Of a stretch of 64,000 nucleotides of DNA, positions 34,396-44,125 are shown one piece after another (position 1 is the first letter of the stretch; every line of letters starts with the position of its first letter). Source of the stretch: Microbacterium sp. cx-55 (GTDB taxonomy: Bacteria; Actinomycetota; Actinomycetes; Actinomycetales; Microbacteriaceae); contig NZ_CP088261.1 in the NCBI RefSeq assembly GCF_021117345.1, positions 2,666,001 through 2,730,000 of the forward strand. The letters run 5' to 3'. A program made the position numbers and the translations under genes. The notes under the pieces were generated by a model. That model ran no database searches. It worked only from the letters and a program-made list of their open reading frames with translations, and was not told the origin of the DNA.

Positions 34396-35013
34396 TCAGT
34401 CGGCGATGGCGGCGGCGAGCGCGGCGGTGCGCTCGGTGACCAGGCGCAGGGTGTCGGCGGTGCCGAGTCCGGCGATCACGGCGTGCACACACGTCGCATC
34501 CCAGTTCTGCAGAACGAATCGAGCGGCGTCGAGCACCGGCATCCGCAGGCGCAGGGAGTAGGTGCGGGCGAGGTCGGCGATGATCTGGGCGACCCGCTCG
34601 GTCATGGCGGCATCCCATTCCAGGTACGCCGCCGCGAGTCGTCGATCGCGCATCGCGTTCGTGCGGATCTCGCTCATGAGCACGACGCCGAGTCGCTCCT
34701 CGTGCTCGATGTCGAGCACCCGCAGCACGAGCTCCGCCGGCGTCATGGCCGGCAGCCCTTCGCTCTCGAGCTCGCGCACTCGCGTCGTCACCCGCTCGAG
34801 CTTGGCGTCGGACACCTGCTGCACCAGTCCGAAGAACAGCTCGTCCTTGGAGGCGAAGTTCGAGTAGAACGCGCCGCGGGTGAATCCGGCGCGTTCGCAG
34901 ATCGCCTCGACCGAGGCGCCGTCGAATCCCGACTCGGCGAAGACCTCGGATGCGGCGGTCAGCAGACGTGCGCGGGTGTTCTCACGACTGCGCGGAGGAG
35001 ACGCTTCGCTCAT
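34396..35013 (-). CDS. TetR-family transcriptional regulator
   Basis: A 205-residue protein. The N-terminal HTH is TRARLLTAASEVFAESGFDG followed by SVEAICERAGFTRGAFYSNF, the TetR signature. The C-terminal ligand-binding region is helical with one Cys. ATG 35013 has GGAAGGG upstream. It is divergent from the MMPL/YhgE pair and separated from it by a dyad at 35079-35111, so it most likely represses that operon and itself. The ligand is unknown. Confidence 0.9.
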   Translation of the reverse strand: MSEASPPRSRENTRARLLTAASEVFAESGFDGASVEAICERAGFTRGAFYSNFASKDELFFGLVQQVSDAKLERVTTRVRELESEGLPAMTPAELVLRVLDIEHEERLGVVLMSEIRTNAMRDRRLAAAYLEWDAAMTERVAQIIADLARTYSLRLRMPVLDAARFVLQNWDATCVHAVIAGLGTADTLRLVTERTAALAAAIAD

Positions 35014-35078
35014 CCCGGGCCCTTCCTCCGATGCGGCATTCACCCCGCGCACAGTTTCGCTGCGCGGGCGATCCTTAG

Positions 35079-35111
35079 GATACACATCTGTATCGGATAC
35101 GCTTGTGTATC
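35079..35111. promoter_or_regulatory. TetR operator dyad upstream of MMPL gene
   Basis: GATACACA (35079-35086) is repeated inverted as TGTGTATC (35104-35111), and the centre holds the palindrome GTATCGGATAC (35090-35100). The AT-rich nested dyad is exceptional in this GC-rich spacer and lies between the divergent tetR and MMPL genes. Confidence 0.75.
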
Positions 35112-35143
35112 GAACTCGTCGTCACCCGCAGCCGGAGGCATCT

Positions 35144-37963
35144 GTGTCCACGCTCCTGTACTCGCTCGGCCGCTGGTCGTTCCGTCACCCGTGGCGCGTG
35201 CTCCTCAGCTGGGTGCTGCTCCTCGCCCTCGCCGCCGGAGGCGCCGCCCTCCTCGCGAAGGGCACCGACAACAGCTTCTCGATTCCGGGCACGGAGTCGC
35301 AGGCCGGGCTCGAGCAGCTGAACCGCACGTTCCCGCAGGTCAGCGGAACGAGCGCGCAGTTCATCGTGGTGGCGGCCGACGGCGACGCCGTCACGGACGC
35401 GGACTACCACGACGCGATTGAGAACACGGTCGGGCAGATCGAAGATCTCGACGGCGTCCTCGCCGTCACCGACCCCTACAGCGACACCGTGCGGGGCAAC
35501 ATCTCGGACGACGAGACCGCGGCGATCGTGCGGATGCAGTTCGACGGCCAGGCGACGAATGTTCCCGCCGAGACGGTGACCGCGCTCGAGCAGGTCGTGG
35601 ACGAGCTCGGACCGGAGCTTCCGAGCGGGGCGCAGGTGCAGCTCGGCGGCGATCTGTTCGCGGTCTCCCTGCCGGGCGTCACGGTCACCGAGCTCGTCGG
35701 ACTCCTAATCGCGCTGCTCGTGCTGATCGCGACCTTCCGCTCGTTCGTCGTGGCCGGCCTTCCGCTGCTCACCGCGATCCTCGGCGTCGGCCTCTCGATG
35801 GCGCTCATCTTCGTCGCCACGGCATTCGCGTCGGTCTCCTCGACGACTCCGCTGCTGGCGCTGATGCTTGGTCTCGCCGTCGGCATCGACTACTCGCTCT
35901 TCATCATCTCCCGGCATCAGGATCAGACCCGCGCCGGCGCCGACCCGGAGGAATCCGCGGCCCGCGCGACCGGCACTGCCGGCTCGGCGGTCGTGTTTGC
36001 CGGCATCACCGTGCTCATCGCGCTCATCGGTCTGAGCTTCGCCGGCATCCCATTCCTCACCACGATGGGCGTGGCCGCCGCCGTCGCCGTCGCGATCGCC
36101 GTGGCCGTCGCGGTGACCCTGACGCCCGCCCTCCTCGGCCTCGTCAAGGGTCGCGTGCTCGGCTGGCGTCGCCGGGCGGCGAAGAAGACGGATGCGGCCA
36201 CCACCCCCGCGCGTCGCGGTTTCGCCACGCGCTGGGTGGGGCTCGTGACGCGGCACCCGCTGCTCACCACGATCGCCGTCGTCGTCACCCTCGGAGTCGC
36301 GACGATTCCCGCCGCCAGCCTCGCCCTCGCGCTGCCGAACGCCGGCCAGCTCCCCAAGGACGACGCCGCGCGCATCACCTACGACCTGACCACCGAGCAC
36401 TTCGGCCCGGGCGCCAACGGACCGCTGATCATGACCGGCACGATCGTCACCTCGAACGACCCGGTCACCCTGATGACCGAAATCGGCGACGAGATCGCCG
36501 CGCTGCCGGGAGTGAAGGAGGTCGCCCTCGCGACCCCGAACGAGGCCGCCGACACGGGCATCGTGCAGATCGTGCCCGAGACGGCGCCCGACGACCCGGC
36601 GACCGCCGACCTCGTGCGCGAACTGCGCGCTCAGCACGACCGCCTGCTCGACGAGTACGGCGTCGACCTGAAGGTCACCGGCTTCACCGCCGTCGCGATC
36701 GACATCTCCGACCGCCTCGGCCAGGCTCTGCTCCCGTTCGGGCTCTTCGTGGTCGGTCTCTCCCTCATCCTGCTGATGATCGTGTTCCGGTCGGTGTGGG
36801 TGCCCCTGAAAGCCGCCCTCGGCTACCTGCTCTCGGTCGGGGCGTCGTTCGGTGTCGTCGCGGCGGTCTTCGAGTGGGGATGGTTCGCCGATCTGCTGCA
36901 CGTCGCCCGCACGGGCCCGGTCATCAGCTTCATGCCCATCGTCGTGATGGGTGTGCTGTTCGGCCTCGCGATGGACTACGAGGTCTTCCTCGTCTCCCGG
37001 ATGCGGGAGGACTACGTGCATGCCCTCCGCCGCCGCGGCGGCGGGTCCGCGAAGGCCATCGCCGTGGATGCGGTGCGCAGCGGCTTCTCCGCATCCGCCC
37101 GCGTCGTCACCGCGGCCGCGGTGATCATGTTCGCGGTGTTCGCCGCGTTCGTGCCGGAGGGGGACTCCAACCTGAAACCGATCGCGCTGGGTCTTGCCAC
37201 GGGTGTCGCCATCGACGCGTTCCTCGTGCGCATGACGCTCGTGCCGGCGGTCATGACGCTCCTCGGCGACCGCGCCTGGTGGTTCCCCCGCTGGCTCGAC
37301 CGCTTGCTCCCCCACTTCGACATCGAGGGCGAGGCCGTCGAGCGCGAACTCGCCCTCGCGGACTGGCCCGCCGAGCCCGCCGCCATCACCGCCGAGGGCG
37401 TGACCGTGCGGGCCTGGAACCGCCGCGAGGGCGAGGTCACCGTGCTCGCCGAAACGACGTTCCGCGTGCGCCCCGGTCACTGCCTCGTGGTGACGGGGCC
37501 GCGCGAATCGCGCCGCGCCCTCGCCCTCGCGGTCGCGGGACGCGCCGATCCGTCGGACGGACGGATGCGGGTCGCCGGGCGCCTGGTTCCCGAACGCGCC
37601 GGGTGGGTGCGACGGAATGTCGGCATCGCCCTCCTCGGCGACAGCGCCGACCCCGGCGACGAACTGCGGCAGGCGCTCGGCGCCCGCGCGAACGTCGTCG
37701 TGATCGACGGCCTCGACCTGCTCGAGGGCGCGGCGCGCGCGCAGGCGGTCGATGCCATCCGCGACGCGGCGCTCCTCGCCTCCGAACGCGCTGACGACGC
37801 CCGCACCGCGCTCACGCTCGTCGTGACGGCGGCCGACTCGGGGCGCGCGCAGGCGCTGCTCACCGACGCGCTCCGCCCGCACGTGCAGACCCTCGAGGTA
37901 CTGCCGGGCGACGCATCCGCTTCCGCATCCGATCTCGCATCCGCACCTGAGGTGACCGCATGA
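35144..37963 (+). CDS. MMPL/RND-family transporter with C-terminal ABC-ATPase-like domain lacking key catalytic residues
   Basis: A 939-residue protein. Residues 1 to about 722 are a complete MMPL transporter: a first helix (VLLSWVLLLALAAGG), an extracytoplasmic domain, a six-helix block, then a second repeat with GLAMDYEVFLVSRMRE. Residues about 740-925 look like an ABC ATPase (VTVRAWNRREGEVTVLAE, RPGHCLVVTGPRESRRALAL, VVVIDGLDLLEG). Its Walker A is GPRESRRAL with no Lys-Ser/Thr, and no LSGGQ is visible. GTG 35144 has GGAGG 6 nt upstream. The gene overlaps the YhgE gene by 4 nt. MMPL proteins export lipids or drugs with proton energy; the extra domain is probably regulatory. Confidence 0.84.
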   Translation: MSTLLYSLGRWSFRHPWRVLLSWVLLLALAAGGAALLAKGTDNSFSIPGTESQAGLEQLNRTFPQVSGTSAQFIVVAADGDAVTDADYHDAIENTVGQIEDLDGVLAVTDPYSDTVRGNISDDETAAIVRMQFDGQATNVPAETVTALEQVVDELGPELPSGAQVQLGGDLFAVSLPGVTVTELVGLLIALLVLIATFRSFVVAGLPLLTAILGVGLSMALIFVATAFASVSSTTPLLALMLGLAVGIDYSLFIISRHQDQTRAGADPEESAARATGTAGSAVVFAGITVLIALIGLSFAGIPFLTTMGVAAAVAVAIAVAVAVTLTPALLGLVKGRVLGWRRRAAKKTDAATTPARRGFATRWVGLVTRHPLLTTIAVVVTLGVATIPAASLALALPNAGQLPKDDAARITYDLTTEHFGPGANGPLIMTGTIVTSNDPVTLMTEIGDEIAALPGVKEVALATPNEAADTGIVQIVPETAPDDPATADLVRELRAQHDRLLDEYGVDLKVTGFTAVAIDISDRLGQALLPFGLFVVGLSLILLMIVFRSVWVPLKAALGYLLSVGASFGVVAAVFEWGWFADLLHVARTGPVISFMPIVVMGVLFGLAMDYEVFLVSRMREDYVHALRRRGGGSAKAIAVDAVRSGFSASARVVTAAAVIMFAVFAAFVPEGDSNLKPIALGLATGVAIDAFLVRMTLVPAVMTLLGDRAWWFPRWLDRLLPHFDIEGEAVERELALADWPAEPAAITAEGVTVRAWNRREGEVTVLAETTFRVRPGHCLVVTGPRESRRALALAVAGRADPSDGRMRVAGRLVPERAGWVRRNVGIALLGDSADPGDELRQALGARANVVVIDGLDLLEGAARAQAVDAIRDAALLASERADDARTALTLVVTAADSGRAQALLTDALRPHVQTLEVLPGDASASASDLASAPEVTA

Positions 37964-40011
37964 CTCTCCCCGTGGAACGTTCCCGCTCCGGCCGCCCCAT
38001 CACCTGGCTCACGGTCGTGGGCGTGCTGCTGCTGCCGGTCGTGATGGGCGCGCTGCTCGTCGCGGCGCTCTACAACCCGGCCGAACGCCTCGGCAACATG
38101 ACCGCCGCCATCGTCAACGACGACAAGGCGGTCGAGATCCAGGGGCAGCTCGCCCCGCTCGGCCGGCAGCTCACCGGCGGGCTCGTCGCCGGGTCGGATC
38201 AAATCGCCAGCAACCTCGACTGGACCATCTCCAACGACGAGGATGCCGCCGAGGGACTCGCCGACGGCACCTACAGCGCGATCGTCCGGATCCCGGAGAA
38301 CTTCTCCGCCGCCGCGACCTCGACCGCGGGCACGTCACCCGAACAGGCGACGATCGAGGTGCAGACCGCGCCCGATGGCCGCATCGTCGACGACGCGATC
38401 ACGGCCCAGATCACGCAGGCCGCGGCCACCGTGTTCGGCACGGAGGTGTCGAAGACGTACCTCGAGAACGTGCTGCTCGGCTTCACGACGCTGCACGACC
38501 AGCTCGGCGACGCCGCATCCGGCGCCCACGAGATCGCCGACGGCGCCGACCAGGCAGCGTCCGGGGCCACCACCCTCGCAACCGGTGCCGACGACCTCTC
38601 CGCCGGCGTCGGCCAGCTCGCGAGCGGCGCGCAGGGCATCGCGGATGGTGCCGGCGCGCTGTCGAGCGGAGCGAACCAGCTCGCGTCGGGCGCGTCGACC
38701 GCCGCGAGCGGGCTCGGCACGCTCGCGGGAAGCGCCGACACCCTCGCCGCCGGCAACCGGCAGCTCTCCGACGGCCTGAACACACTGGCGGGATCACTGC
38801 CGCCCGGCACCGCGGAAGCCGCCGGCCAGCTCGCCGCGAGCGCCCCGGCGATCACCGCGGGACTCGCCCAGGCGAGCGACGACCTGTCGCGCCTGGCCGC
38901 GCAGTGCGACCCCGCCGCCACGCCCGATCTCTGCGCGTCACTGTCGGATGCCGCGGCCGACGCGGACGCGGCACTGCCCGGCACGACCCGGTTCGTGACG
39001 CAGGCCGGCCAGCTCGCCGGCGGCCTCTCGGCGCTGCCCGGCGCGCTGCAGGCTCTCGCGGCATCGTCTGCGCAACTGGCCGACGGCACGTCGGCTCTCG
39101 CCGGCGGCGCCCGGCAGGCGGCCGACGGCGTGGGCGCGCTCTCCAGCGGTGCGGCGCAGCTCGCGACGGGCGCGTCTACCCTCCAGGGCGGTGCGGCTCA
39201 GCTCGCCACCGGGGCGGCGTCGGCCGCATCCGGATCCGCCGAACTCGCGACCGGTGCCGACACGCTCGGAACGGGAGTCGGCCAGGTGGCGAGCGGCACG
39301 CGCACGCTCGCCGACGGGCTCGACACGGCCGTTGCGCAGGTGCCGACGTACAGCGACGAACAGGCCACGAGCCTCGCGACCGTCGTGGCCGACCCGGTCG
39401 CCGCGGAAGGAGTGGGCACCGACCTGTTCGGCGCATCCGCCATCCCGCTGCTCGCGATGCTCGTGCTCTGGTTCGGCGGACTCGGCTCGTTCGTGGTGCT
39501 GCGGGCGGTCTCGGCGCACACCCTCACGAGCCGGCGCACGTCGCTGCTGCTGACGCTCCGCGCCTTCGCCCCCGCCGCGCTGATCGGCGCCGCGCAGGGC
39601 GCGCTCGTGGCCGTCGTCGTGCAGATCGCCGCATCGTACGACTGGGCCGACTGGTCGCTGTTCGCCGCCCTCTGCGTCGCCGCGGGCATCGCGTTCGCCG
39701 CGGTGAACCAGGCGCTCGTCGCACTGTTCGGCGGTGCCGGACGCTGGATCGCCGCCGTCGTCGGCGCCCTCGCGCTCGCGACCGGCGTCGTGTCGACCGT
39801 GCCGTCCGCCCTGACGTCGGCGGCGGGCCTGCTGCCCACGGCTCCGGCCTACTCCGCGATGCTCGGGGCGCTGACCTCGACGGGCGGCGTGGGCGCGGCG
39901 CTGGTCGGGATGCTCGTGTGGTCGGCGCTCGCGCTGATCGCCACGACCCTGGTGGTGGCGCAGCGCCGCAAGGTGCGCGCGAGCGCGGTGCTGACCGCAT
40001 CCGCCCCCTGA
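37960..40011 (+). CDS. YhgE/Pip-domain membrane protein
   Basis: A 683-residue protein: one N-terminal helix (about 14-36), a soluble domain beginning with VNDDKAVEIQGQ, a long stretch of degenerate repeats from about residue 190 to 450 (ASGATTLATGADDLSAGVGQ-type, alternating small and polar residues), and five to six helices at the C-terminus. This is the YhgE/Pip (phage infection protein) architecture. Homologs are linked to export of surface molecules or to phage receptors. ATG 37960 overlaps the MMPL stop in an ATGA junction, so the two proteins are made together and may work as one complex. Confidence 0.88.
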   Translation: MTLPVERSRSGRPITWLTVVGVLLLPVVMGALLVAALYNPAERLGNMTAAIVNDDKAVEIQGQLAPLGRQLTGGLVAGSDQIASNLDWTISNDEDAAEGLADGTYSAIVRIPENFSAAATSTAGTSPEQATIEVQTAPDGRIVDDAITAQITQAAATVFGTEVSKTYLENVLLGFTTLHDQLGDAASGAHEIADGADQAASGATTLATGADDLSAGVGQLASGAQGIADGAGALSSGANQLASGASTAASGLGTLAGSADTLAAGNRQLSDGLNTLAGSLPPGTAEAAGQLAASAPAITAGLAQASDDLSRLAAQCDPAATPDLCASLSDAAADADAALPGTTRFVTQAGQLAGGLSALPGALQALAASSAQLADGTSALAGGARQAADGVGALSSGAAQLATGASTLQGGAAQLATGAASAASGSAELATGADTLGTGVGQVASGTRTLADGLDTAVAQVPTYSDEQATSLATVVADPVAAEGVGTDLFGASAIPLLAMLVLWFGGLGSFVVLRAVSAHTLTSRRTSLLLTLRAFAPAALIGAAQGALVAVVVQIAASYDWADWSLFAALCVAAGIAFAAVNQALVALFGGAGRWIAAVVGALALATGVVSTVPSALTSAAGLLPTAPAYSAMLGALTSTGGVGAALVGMLVWSALALIATTLVVAQRRKVRASAVLTASAP

Positions 40012-40058
40012 GACATCCGCCCCCTGAGGCATCCCCCCAGCCGCCCTACCCCCACCCC

Positions 40059-40136
40059 GCATGTCCCACTTTTTGCCGCTTTCCCGCACTCATAGCGGCA
40101 AAAAGTGGGACATGCTCTGCAATTAGTGGGACATGG
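40059..40136. repeat. Perfect 22-bp inverted repeat plus extra half-arm (element D)
   Basis: Positions 40059-40080 and 40094-40115 are perfect reverse complements (22 bp; core GTCCCACTTTTTGCCGC), with a 13-nt loop. A further partial copy of the right arm, AGTGGGACATG, follows at 40125-40135. The element lies between the convergent YhgE and mannosidase genes. The perfect pairing suggests selection or recent formation. Confidence 0.85.
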
Positions 40137-40178
40137 GTGCTCAGCTCCGGATGGGGTGCTCAGCTCCGGATGCGGTGC

Positions 40179-43100
40179 TCAGCTCCGGGTGAAGCGGAGC
40201 GTCGCGAGCTGGAACGGCCGCAGCGCGATCTCCGCGCCGTCGGACCCCGCCGCGACGAGCGCGGCGGCCGGGATCTCGCGCTCCAGCAGATCGGTCTCGA
40301 TGACCCCCGAGGCTGCGAATCCGGGCACCACTCGCGTCGCCGCGCGGTGCCCGAGCGATTCGTAGAGCCGCACGATCACGTCGCCGCTGCCGTCCTCGGC
40401 GAGCTTGACCGCTTCGATGACGACGGATGCATCCTCGACGCGCACGAGAGGGGCGACCTCGCCGACCCCGGCCCCGGTGACGACCCGCTCCGGCAGGTTC
40501 GCACGGTAGCCCTCGGTCACCGCATCCTGCGTCTGCGCGCCGACGACGATACCGACCTCGAGGTGGTGCTCGCCCTGGTCCTGCTGCGGATCGGGGAAGA
40601 GTGCACCGCGGATGACCGACAGCCGCACGATCGAGACCGTGCCCCCGCCCGTCCGCGCGTGCCGGGTGATGTCGTGCCCGTAGGTCGAGTCGTTCGTCAC
40701 GGCGACGCCGAAGTCCGGTTCGGCCACCCGCACCCAGCGATGCGCGACGGTCTCGAACCGTGCCGCATCCCACGAGGTGTTGGTGTGCGTGGGGCGCACG
40801 ATGTGCCCGAACTGGATCTCGGACTGCGCCCGGTCGGTGTGCACATCGACCGGAACGCTCAGCTTGAGCAGCTTCTGCCGCTCGTGCCAGTCGACATCGA
40901 TCGACAGGCGCAGGGTGCGCGACCCCTCGAAGAGCGTGATGCGCTGCACGAGACGGGAGTCGCCGAACCGACGCGTGATGACCACCGCATCGCCCTCGAT
41001 CGCGACGCTCTCGGCGTCGACGAGATCGATGACATGCCGGCGATAGTGCTCGTCGATGTCCCACGCATCCCACTGTGTGGGGGTGTCGCGGTGCAGCTGG
41101 AACAGACCCGCGGTCGACCCGGGCGGCACGACCTCGCGGCCCGACCCGACCTCCACCAGCGACACGATGAGTCCGCGCGGATCGATGACGGCCCGCACCA
41201 CCCCGTTGTCGAGGACGAGGTCGTCACCCACGCGCACCGGGGCGACCGGCGTCTCCGCCGGCGCGGACCCGAGCGCCAACGCGGGAACGGCGCCGCGCGC
41301 GTGCGGGGCGGCGTTGGCCCGGAGCGTGTGGTCGCCCGATCCGGCGAGCACCCGCAGGCTCTCGTCGATGATGTCGGTCAGTTCGGTCGCGATCGCCGCG
41401 TAGTTGCGCTCCGCATCGCGGTGCACCCAGGCGATCGACGATCCGGGCAGGATGTCGTGGAACTGCTGCAGGAGGGTCAGCTGCCACAGCCGCTTCAGCG
41501 TCGCCGCGGGGTAGGCGACGCCCGCCCGCACGGTGGCTGTCGCCGCCCAGAGCTCCGCCTCGCGAAGCAGGTGCTCGCTCCGGCGGTTGCCCTGCTTGGT
41601 GCGCAGCTGGCTCGTGTAGGTACCGCGGTGGAACTCGAGATAGAGCTCGCCCGCCCACACCTCCGGATCGGCGTACTCGCGCTCCGCAGTCTCGAAGAAG
41701 CGCGCGGGGGTGGAGTGCTCGACGATCGGCGACCCCTCCAGCGACCCGGTGCGCGCGATCGTGGCCGCCATCTCCCGCGTCGGTCCGCCGCCGCCGTCGC
41801 CGTAGCCGTACGGCAGGAGCGAGACGTTCGTCCGCCCCTTGTCGGCGAAGTTCCGCTGCGCGTGCGCAAGGTCTTCCGCCGAGACGTCGGAGTTGTACTT
41901 GTCGACCGGCGGGAAGTGCGTGAACAACCGCGTGCCGTCGATGCCCTCCCACAGGAAGGTGTGGTGCGGCATCCGGTTCGTCTCGTTCCACGAGATCTTC
42001 TGGGTCAGGAACCACTTCGATCCGGATGCCCGGATGATCTGCGGAAGCGCCCCGGAGTAGCCGAAGGAGTCGGGCAGCCAGACCTCGGGGGTCTCGATGC
42101 CGAACTCCTCGAGGAAGAAGCTCTTCCCCTCGAGCAGTTGCCGGGCCATCGCCTCGCCGCCGACCATGTTGGTGTCGGATTCGACCCACATGCCCCCCAC
42201 CGGAACGAAGCGGCCCTCGCGCACCCGCTCGACGAGCCGCGCCCAGAGCGCCGGGTAGTACTCCTTGACCCACGCGAACTGCTGCGCCGACGAGCTCGCG
42301 AACACGACGTCCGGGTCCTCGTCCATCAACGCGAGCACGTTCGCGAACGTGCGCGAGACCTTCCGCGCCGTCTCGCGCACCGGCCAGAGCCAGGCCGAGT
42401 CGATGTGCGCGTGTCCGACGGCGTGCAGCGTGTGCGCGCTCGCGTGGGCGGGGCGCTCCAGCAACGGCAGCAGAACCGCACGCGCCGCGGCAGCCGTCGC
42501 CGCGACGTCGTCCGGATCGACCGTGTCGATCATGCGGTCGAGGCCCTCGAGGAGTTCGGCCCGGCGCGCGGACGTCGGATCGAGCTGCGCCGCGAGGCCC
42601 CGGAGCGCGAGGGCATCCGCGAGCAGCTCCGCCACGATCACGTCGCGCAGACCGATCTCCACCGTGCGGAGCACGTAGATCGGGTCGGTGCCGGCCGTCG
42701 CCCGGTCGCCCAGGTGCGTCGGCTCGAAGGTGAACAGACTGCCGACATCGGGGTTGGATGCGGCTTCGACCCGCACATCCACCCGCCCCGCGGCATCCAC
42801 CGCGGACGACACCGCCTGGTTGAAGGGTGAGACGCCCTTGAGCGGGCTTCCCGACCGGTCCCACACGAGGGCTTCGGCCTGGAATCCGCTCTGTCCCGCC
42901 GTGAAGCCGAGGTCGATGACCAGCTCTGCGCGCGTTCCCTCGGGGAGTTCGCCGGATGCCTGCCACCACTCGGACGGCACCGCTCCCTCGACGTGGAACC
43001 AGGTGGTGCCCCACGGGCGGCCCCAGCGGCGGCCGACGCCGAACGGCACGTACTCGGCCGCATCCGCGACCTCGAAGGGGACGGGCTCCCCGGGAGCCTC

Positions 43101-43208
43101 CCACGCCGAAACGGCGAGCGGATGGTGGGCGCGATAGACGGCGGGTTCGAGCCGCTCGCGGATGAAACGGTCGATGCGCAGCTCGGTGAGCGCGGTGCGG
43201 TCGTGCAT
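40179..43208 (-). CDS. GH38-family alpha-mannosidase
   Basis: A 1009-residue cytosolic glycosidase (no signal peptide). The GH38 catalytic domain starts near HTLHAVGHAHIDSAWLWPVRE, with metal ligands HxD, and the nucleophile lies in VWLPDSFGYSGALPQII. The helical middle domain has QQFHDILPGSSI, and the beta C-terminal domain ends the protein. It hydrolyses alpha-mannosides, likely oligosaccharides taken up by the adjacent ABC importer. ATG 43208 follows AGGAA. It lies 23 nt downstream of the second permease and is the last gene of the operon. Confidence 0.92.
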   Translation of the reverse strand: MHDRTALTELRIDRFIRERLEPAVYRAHHPLAVSAWEAPGEPVPFEVADAAEYVPFGVGRRWGRPWGTTWFHVEGAVPSEWWQASGELPEGTRAELVIDLGFTAGQSGFQAEALVWDRSGSPLKGVSPFNQAVSSAVDAAGRVDVRVEAASNPDVGSLFTFEPTHLGDRATAGTDPIYVLRTVEIGLRDVIVAELLADALALRGLAAQLDPTSARRAELLEGLDRMIDTVDPDDVAATAAAARAVLLPLLERPAHASAHTLHAVGHAHIDSAWLWPVRETARKVSRTFANVLALMDEDPDVVFASSSAQQFAWVKEYYPALWARLVERVREGRFVPVGGMWVESDTNMVGGEAMARQLLEGKSFFLEEFGIETPEVWLPDSFGYSGALPQIIRASGSKWFLTQKISWNETNRMPHHTFLWEGIDGTRLFTHFPPVDKYNSDVSAEDLAHAQRNFADKGRTNVSLLPYGYGDGGGGPTREMAATIARTGSLEGSPIVEHSTPARFFETAEREYADPEVWAGELYLEFHRGTYTSQLRTKQGNRRSEHLLREAELWAATATVRAGVAYPAATLKRLWQLTLLQQFHDILPGSSIAWVHRDAERNYAAIATELTDIIDESLRVLAGSGDHTLRANAAPHARGAVPALALGSAPAETPVAPVRVGDDLVLDNGVVRAVIDPRGLIVSLVEVGSGREVVPPGSTAGLFQLHRDTPTQWDAWDIDEHYRRHVIDLVDAESVAIEGDAVVITRRFGDSRLVQRITLFEGSRTLRLSIDVDWHERQKLLKLSVPVDVHTDRAQSEIQFGHIVRPTHTNTSWDAARFETVAHRWVRVAEPDFGVAVTNDSTYGHDITRHARTGGGTVSIVRLSVIRGALFPDPQQDQGEHHLEVGIVVGAQTQDAVTEGYRANLPERVVTGAGVGEVAPLVRVEDASVVIEAVKLAEDGSGDVIVRLYESLGHRAATRVVPGFAASGVIETDLLEREIPAAALVAAGSDGAEIALRPFQLATLRFTRS

Positions 43209-43231
43209 GCGATGGTTCCTGACGTTCGGGG

Positions 43232-44125
43232 TCAGCCCTTGAGTCCGCCGGCGAGGGCGAACGAGCTGCCGGTGATGCGCTGCATCACGAGATAGAGGAC
43301 GAGAATCGGCACGGAATAGAGCATCGCGAAGGCCGCGAGCTGGCCGTAGGCGACCGCTCCGTGGTTGCCGAAGAAGGTGAAGATCGCGACGGCCGCCGGC
43401 ATCTTCTCCGCGCTGAACAGGAGCACGAACGGAACGAAGAAGTTCCCCCACGCCTGCGTGAACACGAAGATGAAGACGACACCGATCCCGGGACGCATGA
43501 GGGGCAGCACGATCTGTCCGAGCGCGCGCATCGCGGATGCGCCATCGACCCACGCGGCCTCTTCGAGCGAGATCGGCACCGAGTCCATGAAGTTCTTCAG
43601 CATCCAGATCGCCATCGGCAGCGACGTCGCCGACATGAAGAGGATGACGCCGACGAGGGAGTCGAGGAGCTTCAGCTGCACGAACATCGCGTAGACCGGC
43701 ACCATGAGCGCGGTGATCGGCAGGCAGGAGCCGAACAGCACGCCGTAGAGGAAGCCGCGCTGGAACCGCTGCCGGAACCGCGAGAGCGGATACGCCGCGA
43801 GCACGCCGACGACGACCGTGAGCGCGGCCGTCCCGAACGAGATCAGCGCCGAGTTCCACAGCGGCAGAATCGTCTGGGAGTAGGTCAGGACCGCGCTGAA
43901 GTTGTCGAGCGTGAACGCCTCCGGGAGGGAGATCGACACGGTCGCCGCGGGATCGATCGCCGAGAAGACGATCCACGCGATCGGCACGACGAACACGATG
44001 CCGAGCGCCGCGAGGACCAGGTTGGCGATGAGCTTTCCGCGCCGCGGAGCCGGTGAGGCGACGGAGAGGGGCACACGGGTGCGCCGTCGCGGCGAGACGA
44101 TTGCTCGCGTGGTCGTGGATGTCAT
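43232..44125 (-). CDS. Carbohydrate ABC transporter permease (MalG-type)
   Basis: A 297-residue inner-membrane permease with six helices. The EAA loop is EEAAWVDGASAMRALGQIVLPLMRPG, which contacts the ATPase. Positive N-terminal residues precede the first helix. ATG 44125 overlaps the preceding permease stop by 4 nt. It is part of the mannoside import operon. No ATPase gene is in this operon, so a shared MsiK/UgpC-type ATPase elsewhere is expected, as is usual in actinobacteria. Confidence 0.9.
   Translation of the reverse strand: MTSTTTRAIVSPRRRTRVPLSVASPAPRRGKLIANLVLAALGIVFVVPIAWIVFSAIDPAATVSISLPEAFTLDNFSAVLTYSQTILPLWNSALISFGTAALTVVVGVLAAYPLSRFRQRFQRGFLYGVLFGSCLPITALMVPVYAMFVQLKLLDSLVGVILFMSATSLPMAIWMLKNFMDSVPISLEEAAWVDGASAMRALGQIVLPLMRPGIGVVFIFVFTQAWGNFFVPFVLLFSAEKMPAAVAIFTFFGNHGAVAYGQLAAFAMLYSVPILVLYLVMQRITGSSFALAGGLKG

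Noticed and set aside
34880..35143. Upstream extension of the MMPL frame
   Set aside because: It would run through the tetR coding region and the operator. GTG 35144 has GGAGG at the right distance and begins at the first MMPL helix.
38530..39330. Possible DNA tandem repeat in the YhgE gene
   Set aside because: The protein repeats are degenerate and the DNA copies differ. It is the usual repeated helix of this family, not a recent expansion.
38904..42830. Plus-strand open frame of 1308 codons across the YhgE and GH38 genes
   Set aside because: It crosses two genes with clear families and has biased, Arg-rich composition. It is a shadow frame despite its length.
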